64,000 nt of DNA from Spirodela intermedia (Eukaryota; Streptophyta; Magnoliopsida; Alismatales; Araceae). Location: contig LR746266.1 of assembly GCA_902729315.2 (NCBI GenBank), positions 4,226,759-4,290,758 on the forward strand, read 5' to 3'. The notes below the pieces were generated by a model that saw nothing but the letters and a program-made list of their open reading frames with translations, did no database searches and was not told the origin of the DNA. How positions within the stretch are numbered: position 1 is the first letter of the stretch; the number at the start of each line of letters is the position of its first letter. Shown here one piece after another: positions 13,601 through 28,600 of this stretch. The position numbers and the translations under genes were made by a program.

Positions 13601-16600
13601 ATACCGTGAAGCACATTGAAACCAATGATAAAGAAAAAAACCTGAAGATCTAGCTTCCCACACAAGCATGATTGCTGTTTCACATGAAATAGCAGTAACT
13701 TTCCCAACTTAACAGCTAACTGCGCGACAGTAAAAAGTTAGCAAGAACAGGTAGATCGATCAATTACCTCTATCTCTTTTATGGCATTAGATTTTCCATT
13801 CATCATTGAAGAAACACGGTACAAGCTCTTATTCAGATGCAGCCAATGTAATTCATCTAAGGTACCCTGAAAAATTTAACATGATGTGAAACCGTGGAAA
13901 TTTTCAAACCATAAATGAACTCCAGAGAGACCTTCATCGAGATAAGGAAACAACCTTTGCACAAAAAATGTAAATGTTAACCGCATTTTTTTGTCCATGC
14001 CTATGAGCTCTGTCTTCAGCCTTAGAAAAGAAGACAATTAAAGGCTTAGCCAAAAATGAGGAAACGCAGAAAGGACTTCAGTAGAAAAAACTGAATACAT
14101 ATCAAATCTTGGTTCCTATGTCATCCGTCAGCAAGCAAGTGAATGCTCCATGGCGTAAAAAGACACTAACATAGTTTTCCTGTGCATAGCAAGGATCTCT
14201 GTTGTCACCCTTTCATTGCACCATACTCCTGCCGCTTTTGGATTTACGCCTTTGGTCACTTTTTATGGGAAAGAATAGATTAAGAAACTCCGGACTAAAA
14301 TCTACCTCAGAACCAGGCGACTGCATAGAGGTCTGTGTCTTGCATTACGGACTTCATGGCGACAAAAAGAGGTAAAACAGTATTTCCCATCCAAGAAACA
14401 GCCATATTAAGCGATAGAAAACATTTTCGGGTAATAAAATATTTGCATTCTCATAAACATTAGTCGGCCATGCTCAAGGAGAGGACAAAATATGCAGACT
14501 TGATTACTCAAACGGCCCATTGTGTCCATATACGACAGAAAAAATCTAGGCCGTCTAATTGTCCTAGAGCTATGGAGATTTCACAACAGATCCATGACTT
14601 TCCCTCTTATCAGGTCGCATCAGTCGGCCATGCTAAAGGAGAGGCCAAAATGTGCAGACTTGATTACTCAAACGACCCATTGTGTCCATATACGACAGAA
14701 AAAAATATAGGCCGTCTAATTGTCCTAGAGCTATGGAGATTTCACAACAGATCCATGACTTTCCCTCTTATCAAATTTATACCGACAGACATACCTCGCA
14801 GACGCATCTAGCAATCCAAAAGAAATTCAATTAAGATTAGAAAATAAAAAGGAAGCCTATTAGACACAATGTCAGAAGAAAAAGGACCTGAGGCATGCAG
14901 AAATCCTGGGTTATCCTATGTAACATGTAGTGAGCCGTTCTAATAGGAAAGATCAATCAAAGCCTGAAGGAAGAATACCCAAGATTTTAAAATGTTGAGA
15001 AAAAGAAACTACAACCCTGGATCACCATATTTTAGAGGGTCAGTGAAACTTTTTCTCAGAAGCTATTTGCTACATTCAAATTGACTGATCTGTTTTCTAC
15101 CTTTGAGAGTAAAACCTTCCAGGGTTGCTAAATTGTATACACGCAAGGAGTTTATACTAGCAAATCAATGCAACTTCCATTTTTGCATACACAATGGCAA
15201 GCTACAAGAGAAAACACGCTTACTTGAAGCATTTCGGATGCAGACCTAGGTAATTCCAAGAACACAACATTTTGTGCAGCTGAGAAGTTTAGTCCAACAC
15301 CTCCAGCAGTAATACCAATTAGTGCTACCGTGACCTGAATAAAAGACATCACAGTAACATAATTACTACGTTAAACATAAACTAAAAACCTTTGCTTCCC
15401 ATTTGCAACCGCATGTGTCCATCTTAACATTATGAATGCCAAGATATGAACAGTACATGGAGAAAAGCCCTTCAAATCTTTTGCTCATCAGAACATTGTT
15501 TCCTTCAACGAAAAGAACAAGAATGCTCAAGCACTTTACAATAAGGTGACAAAAATAAGGCAAAAAATGACCTCTTTTGTCAAACGAAAGGTTTCAACGG
15601 CTATCTTCCTATCTCTAGGAATGGTTGTTCCATCAATACGAATAAACTGGATCCCTTTCTCACAGATAAAATCCTGAAAGTTTGAGACAACGTAGTTAAA
15701 GAAAAAAAAAAAAGAAGAAAACAGAAAAGCATAGGACGCCTTTAGTTCATATTTGTCATTAAACAAAATTTCTACTTGCTTAATACTAAGCCATGTCCAT
15801 TTTCTGAACCGAAATGCAGAGTTTGTCTGCATCTGCGGAGCACACTAGTGAGTATGTATACTTACTCCCAACATACCCTAAATGCTTATCAAAAGAAAAT
15901 TAAACAATAAAAAATAAGCTCACAAAAAAAATTAGCAACCTGTATTCCATCCAGCACCTTTATATGATGTGCGAAAATTACAATCTTCTGAGAAGCAAGA
16001 TCTGTATCCGAGCAACTTGCAGTCACACCACTCTCAACCATGAAATGACTCGAAAACCATTCACAAAAACCTGAGAGTTTTGCTATGCCAATCTCTTGAT
16101 ATGATAGAATCGTGGGATTCTTAAAGAACTTCTCATCTGAAATAAAGCAGAGGTGACTAATCTTTAGCTAAATCTAACAACTTATATTAAGCACAGTCAT
16201 GCAATGTCTGAAAAATCAAATCCTGAAGTGAATCCCAGAAATATAGATCATCCATCTGCATAAAAAACATAGAAGTACATTCTCTCTGTATTATATTGAA
16301 TAAACACTCTTATTTAAGAAGAGAAAAAACAGAATAACAAATAAAATTTAACATTGAACAGTGGATTCAGACAGCTAACTTTAAAGGTTCAAATAAAAAT
16401 CCCAAAAAAAAAAAAACATGCAAAAAGGACATCAATTCAAGTGGAAAATCTTCAGCTGTACACCACTGTGGTGTGCTAAATAAAATGCGGTAGATAGAAT
16501 TCAGAGGAAGAGGAAAAAGAAGAGGACCACAGAAACCCTGGGTCTGAGAAGTGCATGGTGGAGAGCAGTCTTGGTCACACGCTGCCTCCAAGCTAGATCC

Positions 16601-19600
16601 AATATACTTACACTATTGGGCTAGAGAAAACGGACATAGTTGGGCCAAGAGAGTGGGCCTAATCAGTAAAAAGAGGAGACAAGCAATGAAACTTAAGGCC
16701 GAGGCACATGACAAGGCACAGCACAGCACATGCAAAATTTGCACTGTGGCACAGGACATTGTGTGATAGCACATGCCACAGTATGCATTGCAACATGTAG
16801 GCCTGGGGGCTGTGCAACTCAGCAGGCAGTATCAATAAATGAGGTTCAAGTGTGCTAGTGCACAAGTGACATGTGCAGGGGGGCCAACAATGTGCAACAA
16901 CGGCCTAACTGCACCGACATGCAGCAGGCCATTACCGGCTCCCAGGCTTTGCGCGGTTTGATGTCTGCATCAGGCACCAGCAGACTCCATAGAATGTGAC
17001 AGCGGTATGCACAAAGTTAATTGCACGATCAGGCAGACATTAATTACGGCAAGTGCGCACACGATTAGCGGCAGATTGTGCAAATGGACCTAGCAAAGGT
17101 AAAGTAGTGCAGATCATATGGACGAGAGTCCAAATCCTTGTATATGTCAAAAGAATGTGGAATGGTTACAGCATGGGCTTACCGAGTTGATTCTATAGGA
17201 ATGGTGGATTAGAGAACTTGTGAAAATGGGGTAGGAGATTCGAGGGTCAAGGATGTTGGAGAAAATATGTTCAGGATTCCTTCACTGAGTTCTCTCCCAG
17301 TCAAGATGCCTTAGTGAAACATCCCACTAAGGCATCTTGTGTGCTGTTCCAACATGTTTGAGAACTGCCTGGCATTGGAGCGAGTCAAGGACAAGGCTAT
17401 CACCACGAAGAAATACCTTGTACGACTTTGATCCCTTGACAACAACCCATAGCACTGCTTTAGAAGGAGTACAAATAGTGTGATAGAAAGGTCAAGGCAG
17501 GAATAAAAAGTTGTCAAAAACAAACAATCCAAGACAGGAGCAACAAACCAGATGAAAACAATAGTCATCTGCAAGGCGGATATTCTTGACAGTGGCTTGC
17601 TGCAAGGGTTGCCTTGGAACCCTGGAACCACACTGTTTCAACTCTAGCCAGGCTCCGATTACCAACTACCAGATGAGGTATTTGACATAAAAAATAATGG
17701 AACTCTTCCAATGAAACAGGCACAAGGCTAAACATGAAGGTCTGCTGACCCACTTGGAAAGTTCTTCGTTCAAAGTAATCTACAAAGCATGTAGATTACT
17801 TGAATTATTTTCAGGCCTCAATTCTTTTTGAGAACATTTCTTGAATGTCACCTTGGAATTCACCTAGCAAAGAAGACGATGGCATTTAGGAATGTTCGTT
17901 ATCTATAACTTGGTTTTATTCGATAAAGAGATATGGGGGCTGTACCCAGTTTTTTATCTGCCTATGTCCCCCTTGTTGCAGTCTTCCTCTCCTTTTTTTC
18001 GATACCTTTTTTTAGTTGTTGGGAGAGGAGAAGCTGTTATGACTAATGACCAACAGTTTTTTTGTCAACAAGATATGTATAAAGGCCAAGATGTTCACAG
18101 CAATTTGAACGTTACTTCAATTAGTGAATCAAGCTGAGTCCTCTGACTATACTCAAGTTTTAGTACCCGCATGTTCATCACGAGAAAAAGATTAAACTTA
18201 GAACGCACAAGTCAGATCAACATTCTGGATTAAACTCGCCTTTTTTGGAGTTTCTAGCATCAACGTTTGTATAATGCATGAAAAGAATATTTCAATTTGA
18301 ATCTGAGATGTTGAATGTGAACAAGATAACTAATTTTCAGACCATTCACTGAAACAAATGAAAACCAATATGAACTGTAATCTATAAGAGAATGTAAAAG
18401 TTCACACCACTGTATTTATTGAGTTTATTGAGTTTATCTTCATTATCATTGTCATCATCATCCTCATCCTCATCATCATCACCATCATCATCAATGCTAT
18501 TATCATCACCATCATCATCATCACCACCACCACCATCACTTTTAGTGCCATAGTTCCATTCTGATTCAAAACATCCATCACTGTTCATTCGAGCATTGTC
18601 ACTGGTCCTACATGCAACCACAGCCGAGAGAATGTCTGGCCTTTTCAGCATTAACCTTATGACTTGACGCCGCTTAGGTGGTAGCTGTGTCAACACATGT
18701 TCCTTTAAACGCCTTATCTGTCATACAAAATCAGAGAAGAAAATTTATTTTTAAATGAACAATTATTATCAAAAGACGATTCTCTGTCCTAATTCAGAAA
18801 ACAAAGGCAAGGAAACTTCACTAGGCAACTTGGAGGATATTTTACATTATTTTGCACAGTTAAGAAAGATCATTCTATTACTAATAAAAACTTTTAAGAA
18901 CAAAAACAGTAAAGCTTTCAGTTTTTGAAGAAAAAGATAATGACAACAGCTTTATGATCGACTATCTTCCAACATTGGAATGTCCCAAGTGAAAATTCTC
19001 AGCAGAGAAAATACCTCTCTACGCAACTATTTTCATGATTGAATAGGACATTGAAGTCCAATCCACCCTCGCTATCTTTCCATTTGCCAAATACTTTAAA
19101 AAACTCACGACAGTGTATCTCCTTTGGAATCAAGTAATGGCCCCGAATTTGTATAATGCATGCTTTCGCATGTGAAATATTTGACAAATTTCAGTGCTGA
19201 AGTTGCAGATGTAAAAATGCAAATTCAGACATGGCCAATTCCAGATGCGGTTTGAAGTCTGACAGCACTCCAGCTCTAACTGGTTTTAATTCGCAGTCTG
19301 TAGAACTAGCTAGTCTCACTTGTTTCCTGATCTTCTGGCTACAATTTAACTTGGTCCGTCCTTTATGCGAGCAGGAAAACATGTTGGGGGTAAGTGAGTG
19401 AAGATAGATGGCTTACCAGAAAGGAGAGGCCTTTCCTCAGCCATTACATTCTCCTCAATTCATATTTTCAATTAGTAGATAAACTCAAAAATGAAAGTTC
19501 AAGGCATGAGACAGAGTGAGGCATAATACAAATCTCATAAGATGTCACTGTATTGATGGATAAAACCCTGATCCAAGGGACAATGGGTCACCCATTGCAA

Positions 19601-22600
19601 CGGTATCTGGGGCTGTGGTGCTTTAAGGAGCTAATTTATGGTTCCACTGAGGGACCTCATGACACAGCTAAATGTCATAGGTGGAAGAAACATATACAGG
19701 CAACAGCAATCTGTCTAGGACCAACAGGGCAATAGGTTAACAAACAGACTAGTAGAGGCTATGGATGAGTAGAGGCAACTTTCCCCGTTCTCCTATTTGT
19801 AACAATGGACAAAAATACAGAAAAACTTTATAGTAAAACCTACAATATCTTGAGGTGTGCAAGTCCACTTTCAGTATCAACCTGAAAAATAACTACTTGG
19901 GAGGGCACGTGAAAGGCAACGCTTTGATACGCGTGTGGAACAGAGTGCTAATCAAATAATATAATCAACAATGACATGGCTGTCTAGCATGCTAATGAGA
20001 CAACAAAAACATACCATTACAGTTTGCTTGAGCAGTATATTTAACTCCTCCAACCGAATGCCACTTGAAAAATCCTGGAAAGATGAACATCAACTTGATC
20101 TCAGATTCAGAGACTAAATATTCAAATGTCGAATCAAATAATCAGACAGAATAACTGGAATCAGACATGATAACTGAAATGAAACTGTATTTAATGCACT
20201 CAATTGAACGGAGAAAGGTCATTAGAATTATATTCAATTACAATGTGGTTTCCATCAGGTTACATGAAAATTCCTAATGCATGCTTGTTTTAAAATACGT
20301 AATCTTAAAGGATAAAGAAGAGACATTACAAAAATTTCATCTTGAGAATGAAAAAGAGGATGGAAAGTTGTACCGGAGGGGAAGACAATGGGGCAGCAGA
20401 GAGAAAAACATAAACCCGAGCATGTAAACTAGATGAGGTCAGAAAGTGGGTAGACTTATCAACAACCAAGAAGTTGGTAAATACTCCCAACACAATTTGA
20501 TCCCTATGAACGAGAAATTGTGACTAATTTTTAGTGTTGAGACATCGCTGGTCCTTAGGTTTTCAGGGATGCAAACTCAGTGTACATCACAATGTAGCCA
20601 CTTAAAAGAGGATTGAATCTTTTGGATATTAACCTGGAATTTTTCAATAAGATGCCTCAATGTGATAGTGATGGAGGACCTGCTAAAGCATGTCAACGTT
20701 ACTCTAGAACTAGGGAGGTTGTAGTTGAGCGATAGAACACGAGAATCATAGCCCCAGTTGTCCCGAAATATGGCCACATGCTGGAAAGAACTGGCAAAGC
20801 ATGTATTTCCCACTCCAACTAAACTATGACTCAAAGACATGGGTGAATGATACACCGGCCCAGTTCTTTTGATTCCGCTTTACATGAAACTTCCCGATTT
20901 ACAGACAACATCAAACGAAATATGGTTATTGGAGGAGACACCATGCTGCCTTTTTGAATCTCTATCGATGGCCTACCCCTGATCATCAGTGGAGGCTTCC
21001 AAAAACTGCCTCTCCAACAAAAACCATCTAAATAAAAGGTGATGATTTTCTCCCTGGAATCAGTACCCACTGCCATTACTCTCACACTATCACTTGTTGC
21101 CCTTTGATTTCGTCCTTCTCACTTCACCCAATCTCCTTTTGATTCATATGCAGTGATGCAACGGGTCACCAAGCATAAATCAATCATAAGATCACAAACA
21201 AAATTCATTTATCTCTCACCCTGCTCTTTTTTCTCTATTTCACATATTATATTCGCTTGTGTCACATCGTCGTGTCTCTCTCCTCTCTCCTCCGCCTCAT
21301 CTCCCTCCCTTTGCACCCTATCCTGTCTCTCCAGTGCCCACTCTTCCTATCTTTGGCATTCTCTCTCATCCTTCTCTTCCACACACAGTCCCTATCCAGT
21401 GTCTCTCTACCGCATCCTCTATTCTACCAGTTCTCTCTCTTGCCTCTCTGTTCAATTGAGAGGGCTACTTAAAAGATGTATTTTAGTAATCAGGCACATC
21501 AAGCATCTCAAAGGCCATCTTCAGGCACCTTGATATGCGTTGGTATGACACTCTACTAAAGTGAGAGACATGTAACGATAGTATTTGAAATCAATATACA
21601 GGAATAAGCTACTGCTCAATGCAGAACACATTCACGTAATCAAGCACATCTTTGGAGAACTAGGAAACATGCCGAAGATACTTGATGAAGAAAGGGAAGA
21701 TTTTTTCATACATGTATCCACCGAGAACCTAAAAATGATTCGATAAAACACCAAAATCGATTTAACACATATTACCTTGTAAACCCTTCCCTGAGAGCCT
21801 TTAACAAATCTTAATGAACAATAATTGTTTGCAAATTCATACTTGTCTTTTCCTAGTAAACTCGGCCTTGTAAAGAAGAAGAGAAAATGTTAGAGACCAA
21901 AACGGAACACTGACAAACAAGACAGTCGGTATTCTATGCTTCCTTAGAGAAAGAATGAATTCGAAGTACTTGAGACAACGTGTACTCACCATAAAATGTT
22001 TATCTGATGAAAGATGTCATATGGCCTATGATTACCTAGGAGAATCCCAAAAGATCATCAGAATTAACTAATAAACAACTAAGAAAAAATGCATCATGTC
22101 TGAAATACTAAAAGATAACAGGGACTTAAACTCCAACATGACACTTTTACATCCAACTATACAGATTGTAAAGAGAAAGGGTGTGATTACACTTATAAAC
22201 AACCTTGACAAGGATGGAGTTCCCGAGAGTAGTACAATGCGCTCAGTATTTGATGCCAAATCAAGAATAGCTTTTGTCTGATTTGCACAACAATTAAAAA
22301 AAACAAATCAATTTCCAAGGAGAACAGTGTGACTACCAGGAACAAGATATAAACTAACATATTGATATTCCAAACATTCGGCAAAATAGATGAAAAGACC
22401 TGAAATTTCACCCCAATTTGGGCCTATGATCGAATCATGGCTGAGAAAAATCAGACGCAGATGCCCAAGTTTTTAACCTAATCAAAGCTTATGAACTAAT
22501 TAATATAATTTAACATCTGCGAATGGATGTTTGCCTTTTTATTATTCCAATCACTTTAAATCTTCATTATTTAGCAATTTTAAGAAATAAACGTTTACTT

Positions 22601-25600
22601 CAGTATTTAATTCGCTGACCAAGAATTGATAAAAACTTTTGTTACAGTTGGCTAAAACAAATAAGATCTGAATCCAGATCAATACTGGCCAATTGGAATG
22701 CCCTGTCCAATGCTGCCCTCATTGCCCTCCTGCTTCCTCATGGGTTGAAGAGTTGAAGAAAGCTTCTTCCCAAAAATATTGGATTTGCGAAGGGCTTGAG
22801 ATCTTCTTGGATCCGAACCCAACAACTACAAGCTGGAAGCCTTTCTGAACATGAACTGAAGCTGCCAAAGCGTTCAGGAATGAAAAATAGGAACCTGGAT
22901 ACTTCTCTTTATTGGAAGAGGACAACAGCCAGCACATAGGACTATTCAACCCCGAAAGCAGGAGAAAACTCAATTCAGTTGGCATTAACAAGGGCTAACG
23001 GCAGCATGGGACCACAAATCAATCCAATATTGGCATAGCAGATGAGGATGGCGACCATTCACCATGAGGACAACAACAAATCAACGTAACATCTAGGTAG
23101 AAGTTGGCACATGATCCCCTGCTAACGTTATGCCCCATATCTGCATTGAATATATTATTTAAATTTTCGTTGGTTTAAGTTGTTATTATTTCTGTCCCAT
23201 TGGGAGAAAGTATAGCTTATGCAATTTTCATTCAATTATGTGCTACAATATTCACTGAAGAATGTTTCATATGCTGAAGTTGATTTGTTTGACGACTTGG
23301 ATGCTAGGTTCCGTTTTTGCAAAAACGCTAAAGGCTCACTTTGGTAGTCAAGCCGTTGCGTTCACAATCTCATGTGATTAGGCTTAATTGGCACACACTT
23401 TCTGTTTTTCAGCTGCTAGAATCTCTTGACTGTTCCTTGAGTTTGAAAGACAGTTGTTTTGCCTATCTTATCAGAAATGCTAAAGTCTATTTCCGATTTC
23501 CATAGGTGACATCTGTTTATGCTTTGTTCTTAGCATCATCTCTCAAAAGGTGAATTTTTTAACTCTTCTGGTGAGAAACCTTCGTTTGCACTTCAAACCA
23601 TTCTATAGTAGCTTAGAAGCACAAACAACTTTTTTGGACAATTTGCATGTTCTCATTCTAATAACTTGAGCTCCAAAAGTTTCAAATTTATCCAAAAGGA
23701 CTTAATACGACTTGAAAAAATAACAGAGATTGAGATACTTCGTCAAATACAAAAATTAGAGTCGTCAATCCATGGCATGCGTTGTTTTCTTCATCCAACA
23801 AAAAGCACACAGAAAGGAAGGAAGATAATAACAATTTTTCTAGCAGAGAACCTGTTCATCAGATGTAATCATTGCTCGGAGAGAGAAGATAGGAAGTTCA
23901 TAATGGATCGTATATGGATTCCTACAACCAAAATTATCGTATAGTCTCTAGAGGCATTTATTTTATGGTTTGTGGGGGACAGGTCACACAAAAAAAGAGG
24001 TGAAAAAAGGGAGGGAAAAAGTATCTCCTGCCAATGTCCAGGATTTCGTGGTAAAGGCCACCATTTCTTCCCCATCATGAAAATACCATAACGTCACATC
24101 CCATTCTCACTCAACCATAGCCAAAGAGAATTATCTGTTCATCCTATTTCACCATCCAACCATTAATAGTACCCTTCATTATTCGCTTTCTCACCTCTGA
24201 CCTTCTCCACTCAAGCAATGAAAGCATTTACCTCTCCTTCATTCCCAGTCCAACTGTGGCCCGTTGTTCTTATCTTTCAAGAAGGTACCTTGTGATTCTC
24301 CTTCACAGTCTCCCTTCATGGCACAGAATTCGGCACTCCTGCAGGCTCTTCGCATGGTTTTGTCCAAGCGTTTCCACTGATATGCCAAGGGATATTCCCC
24401 CTCAGTGACAGTACCCCTACCACATCTACTTCACAGGTACATAAACACAACCCCACATACCGATTATAAAAGCGTGTGATGCTAAAAAGCCCATGAAACA
24501 TTATCCTATACTGTCACCACTATATTCAACCCGTAAGTGAAGTCTCAAAGATGATATCTTAAAACTCTATTCATCTGCATATACTAACCAAAGTTAGAAT
24601 ACATCTTAACCTTGACATGCTCGACAGATTCTATCTAGGTTAGCATCTGTCAATTCACTTTCAGTTGCCTTAGAAAGTTTTTATGTTTACCCCCACTTTG
24701 AAACACCAGGAAAAACTGCATCATGCATAGGAAATACTAGAGGAAAAAATGCATCTGATTTTGATAACGCAGACAATCAGAAACAGCTCTTCTTAACATT
24801 TAACTGCAGGAAGAACAAACCCCCAAGTTGCCCAAAAAAATTCGTTTAATTGTGAACTTGTCAACATCAGCAGGTTTCCAACCCTATAGACAATGGCAGC
24901 ACCACCCCACTGAAAGCATCAGTCCACGGAGTTCTTGCATCCTTAAATCCTACCTCTGACGCTAGGCCCTTTGCAAATAGCATCCAACTTTTAGATTACA
25001 TAACAGTCTACAGATAAAATCACAGCAGAAAATTTCAAACGAAGGGTGGATCTAGGAATTTGATAAAGCGATAATAGCAAACCCCCATGGACAGAAAAAA
25101 CCATCCTCTGATTATCTTCCGTGGAAAGTATGTCTATACCTCTTCAGATTCTGATGCTTTCTTGGTGCAACGGATATTTTGAGATTCATCAACGATCATA
25201 AGCGCCCATTTATGTCTCAGAATGCTCCTCCGAAGGCGTTGCAGCATAGTGTATGATATAACAACGAACTTCGGAATTTTCGAAAAACGATCAATATTAT
25301 CTAGATGACCAAATACTGCAAAGAGAGAAGGAAATGAGGACCCTGGGAACTTCGTAAATAGAAATAAATATCCACCCTCAAAACCCAAGAAGTATATAGG
25401 AGAGTCCAAAGACAGCCATATACATGAAAGTGAAACAGGAATTAAACAGAATAAACGAAAACGGAGAGCGAGTGAAAAAAGATGAATTATTAACATAATC
25501 ATGGTAATGAAGAAATGGTCCAAAACACAATATTGTCTGAAAGAATATTTGAGTTGAAACCATATCACTCTACATATCGAGAAACAAACACCATTTATCA

Positions 25601-28600
25601 CCTGAAGAATACCTCCAACCAGGAGATTTCCACCTAGATACTTCAGCTGTTTTAGTTCCATTTAATGTATCTTTTTTGATCAAATTATGGCCCAGCCCCG
25701 TTTACTAGATAGCAGTAACTGCATTGACTGCATGATGTGACTGTTCGAATAGGCACAAGTCACGATAAAATTAATGCACAGAGATGTTCATATCTTTTAG
25801 AGATATTTAATTAGGCATGGGGGTAACCATCCTCATGAATTTGATTTCTTGGATAAATTGTACTTCAGACTTTAGCAAATGTTTTTTTCTTCAGAAACTG
25901 TACAAGTGGCTCGTTTCCTGCCAATGTGATGGGAATTTGTTTTTTAAAGATTCAGCTTGATATTCAGTGGCATCTTACAAAATGATCCAGGTATAGACAA
26001 AATTATTTTGTTGAAGGCCATAATGGAATGCAGTTATTGTTTAAGGTCATGATTCACAATGTCATTTAATGTCAATTTGTCGAACAGACATTATAATAAT
26101 TTAAAATTAAGTATTTTTTATTGGAATGAATAATCGTGTTTGATATAGGTAAATTAATCAGTCATCACCATGTTCTCATGAACAAGACAGTCAATTACTA
26201 ATCATCATTTTATTGTCGTAACCAAATTAATTATCATTGACATCAGAATCAAATAAATAGCCAATAGACATCCCATCTGAAAATAAAATTCACTGCCAAG
26301 TACAGCGTGATTCCAAAAAGTAAATAGTCAATAGTTGACTGTCAGTAAAAAATTAAAGAGTAAGCACTACTAAGTAATTAAAGAGTTCAAGACATTGGAA
26401 TCGTGTTAGAAGCACTATGAAGCAGAAAAATTGAATGATAAAAAGATAGGGAACCGAACCAAAATACCAAGATGGATATCAGATGGTAAACAGATCGGAA
26501 GCCAATGTTCCAGCTCCTCAGCCCATGAAAACCGCAGTATAGCAGGACAGATGATCAGTATGGGGCCCTTATCCATAAAGCAACATGCAATAGCGATTGC
26601 CTGAAAATCGCATAGATCATTACAGGTTAGTTGAAAATTTTTATACTCATAGGTCACAGATTAACACCAAGACAAAGCAATGGAACTCAACCAACACATG
26701 AATGTGATGTTTTAGTTGTCTTAAAGTCACTTTTTCTGCATAGAACATCATGGTAGATGGGCTAGGTTTTGCTTATTCGAAATCGAAACCTGTCTAATCA
26801 AATACAACCCTAGAAATGTGAATTTATAAATGCTCTAATATACTAAATCTGCAATAATTAACTTTTTAATCAGACCAAGTTTAAACTTGGGAGAGATAAT
26901 TCATAAAAAAATATACTCACTAAGTGGAAGAAATATTCACTTCTTTTAAATAAATCATATACCGGAATAATTGTCAAAAAAGGGGACGGGAAATCGAGAC
27001 ATAGCTTTGAGGTCACACATTCATGACAAGTGTCTCGCTCTCAAGTATATTGCTCCATGACGGTGAGTTCCCACCCTTATATCTAAGAGATCATCTACCA
27101 GTCGCAATTTGAGTTTAAATAACTTAAGGACACTGGCTGTCTCTAGTGACGTGTCACAAAACTACAGAAAACCAACAACAAAATCAATGTCAAACAACGA
27201 ATGATCCCTTCACATCAAGAATCATCTTCGGACTTTTGTATATTTCTTTCATCTATTCCACTCAGATCGAATTCATTGAAGTATAACCCATCCAGCATGA
27301 CAAGAAAAATCGAAATATTGATACAGCCTTTCAGTACCACCACCAAACATTAACCAAATGGCCCCCCAAGATGTTCAATTAGATAAAATACTACACAAAT
27401 TGCATCGCTTCTGTTCACCAACGAGCTGAGAACAGCAGTGAATTATCTATTTTCCTCACTAAAAGTTAAGTTTGAGTCTTGATACGCTGAACCAAACAAA
27501 GAAACAATTTTCATCGTTGATAACAAAAAGGAGACCTGTACAATGCCCCACAACAAAGATATCACAAGTAATTGCAGCTAAATTAACATAAGATGAAACA
27601 TGAGAAGCTTACTTGGATAGTTTTCCCCAGTCCCATTTCATCTGCTATGAGACAGCTTCCACCACGCTGTAGACCAAATCTTACACCTTCAAGTTGAAAT
27701 GGTAGGAGTGCATCCTTTAACACTTTTGGCAGTTTACTTAACAATTCGTCAATTTCGTTGTTTGACAAATGAGGTGCTCTATCAGCCGTCCAACGGTCTC
27801 CAGAAGAATAGTAAGAGGATTTTTCAATAGCTGTACGAGTTACATACGGAATTTCGTGCAATCGCAGTCGTAACTTTCTTAAACAATTTAATACCAACTC
27901 GTAATCCTTCAGCTTGTAAATGATCGACTTTCTATGACCCATAAATTCAACATAACAGAAAGCTGGCACCTGCCAAGAACAAAAAATCCGAAGTTATTCT
28001 CTACCTAAAATGACAAGTAGCAACAGGTTATTGTATGAGGAATACGTAATTTCCAGCAAATATCTTAGCACTTAATCGAGTTGTCCCTGGTGACGGGAGT
28101 ATTTTCACACACAATAGGTCATTGACACTACGAGTTCAACCTTTTAGAAATAGAACTAAGGAATATTCAGCATCCTACAGATGTCAACAAGTACGTCCAC
28201 ATAAAGGACGCATTATATCAGGTTGAAGGTATTTTTCACCACATGGCACACTTACTGAAACCATATAGCGCGTAATAAGAGTATCGCATAACCTTGGTAT
28301 ATATCTCAAAGGTGGCTTTTCTTTGGAAATAAATAGAGTGCAACAACATATGAAAATAAATTATTAGTCCCTCTTAAGAAGTATGTAGAGTCAATTTTTA
28401 AAATGAGTTCACTGGTGCCATGTAAACAGAAAACAACTGGGAAATTCAACGTTTTTAACCTTACATTAAATTTGTACAATACATGCCACAGTGAGCTGAC
28501 ACGTCTGCGGGCGAAATGGTAATCTATGATGATTTGGCACTTGACATCTAGATTTTTCAAAATGAGGAGCTGAGAAGCAGAAAATCTATCGAAAAAAAGA

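Larger units (their letters stand above)
16137..18407 (-). other. Large helicase intron (2.3 kb) with two strong hairpins
   Basis: Lies between the exon carrying the acidic tract and the exon starting EKFFKNPTIL. It includes a CA/GT-rich word-repeat patch (about 16700-16800) and the two perfect hairpins listed separately. No open frame with recognisable protein was found; it may contain an unidentified old insertion. Confidence 0.6.
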
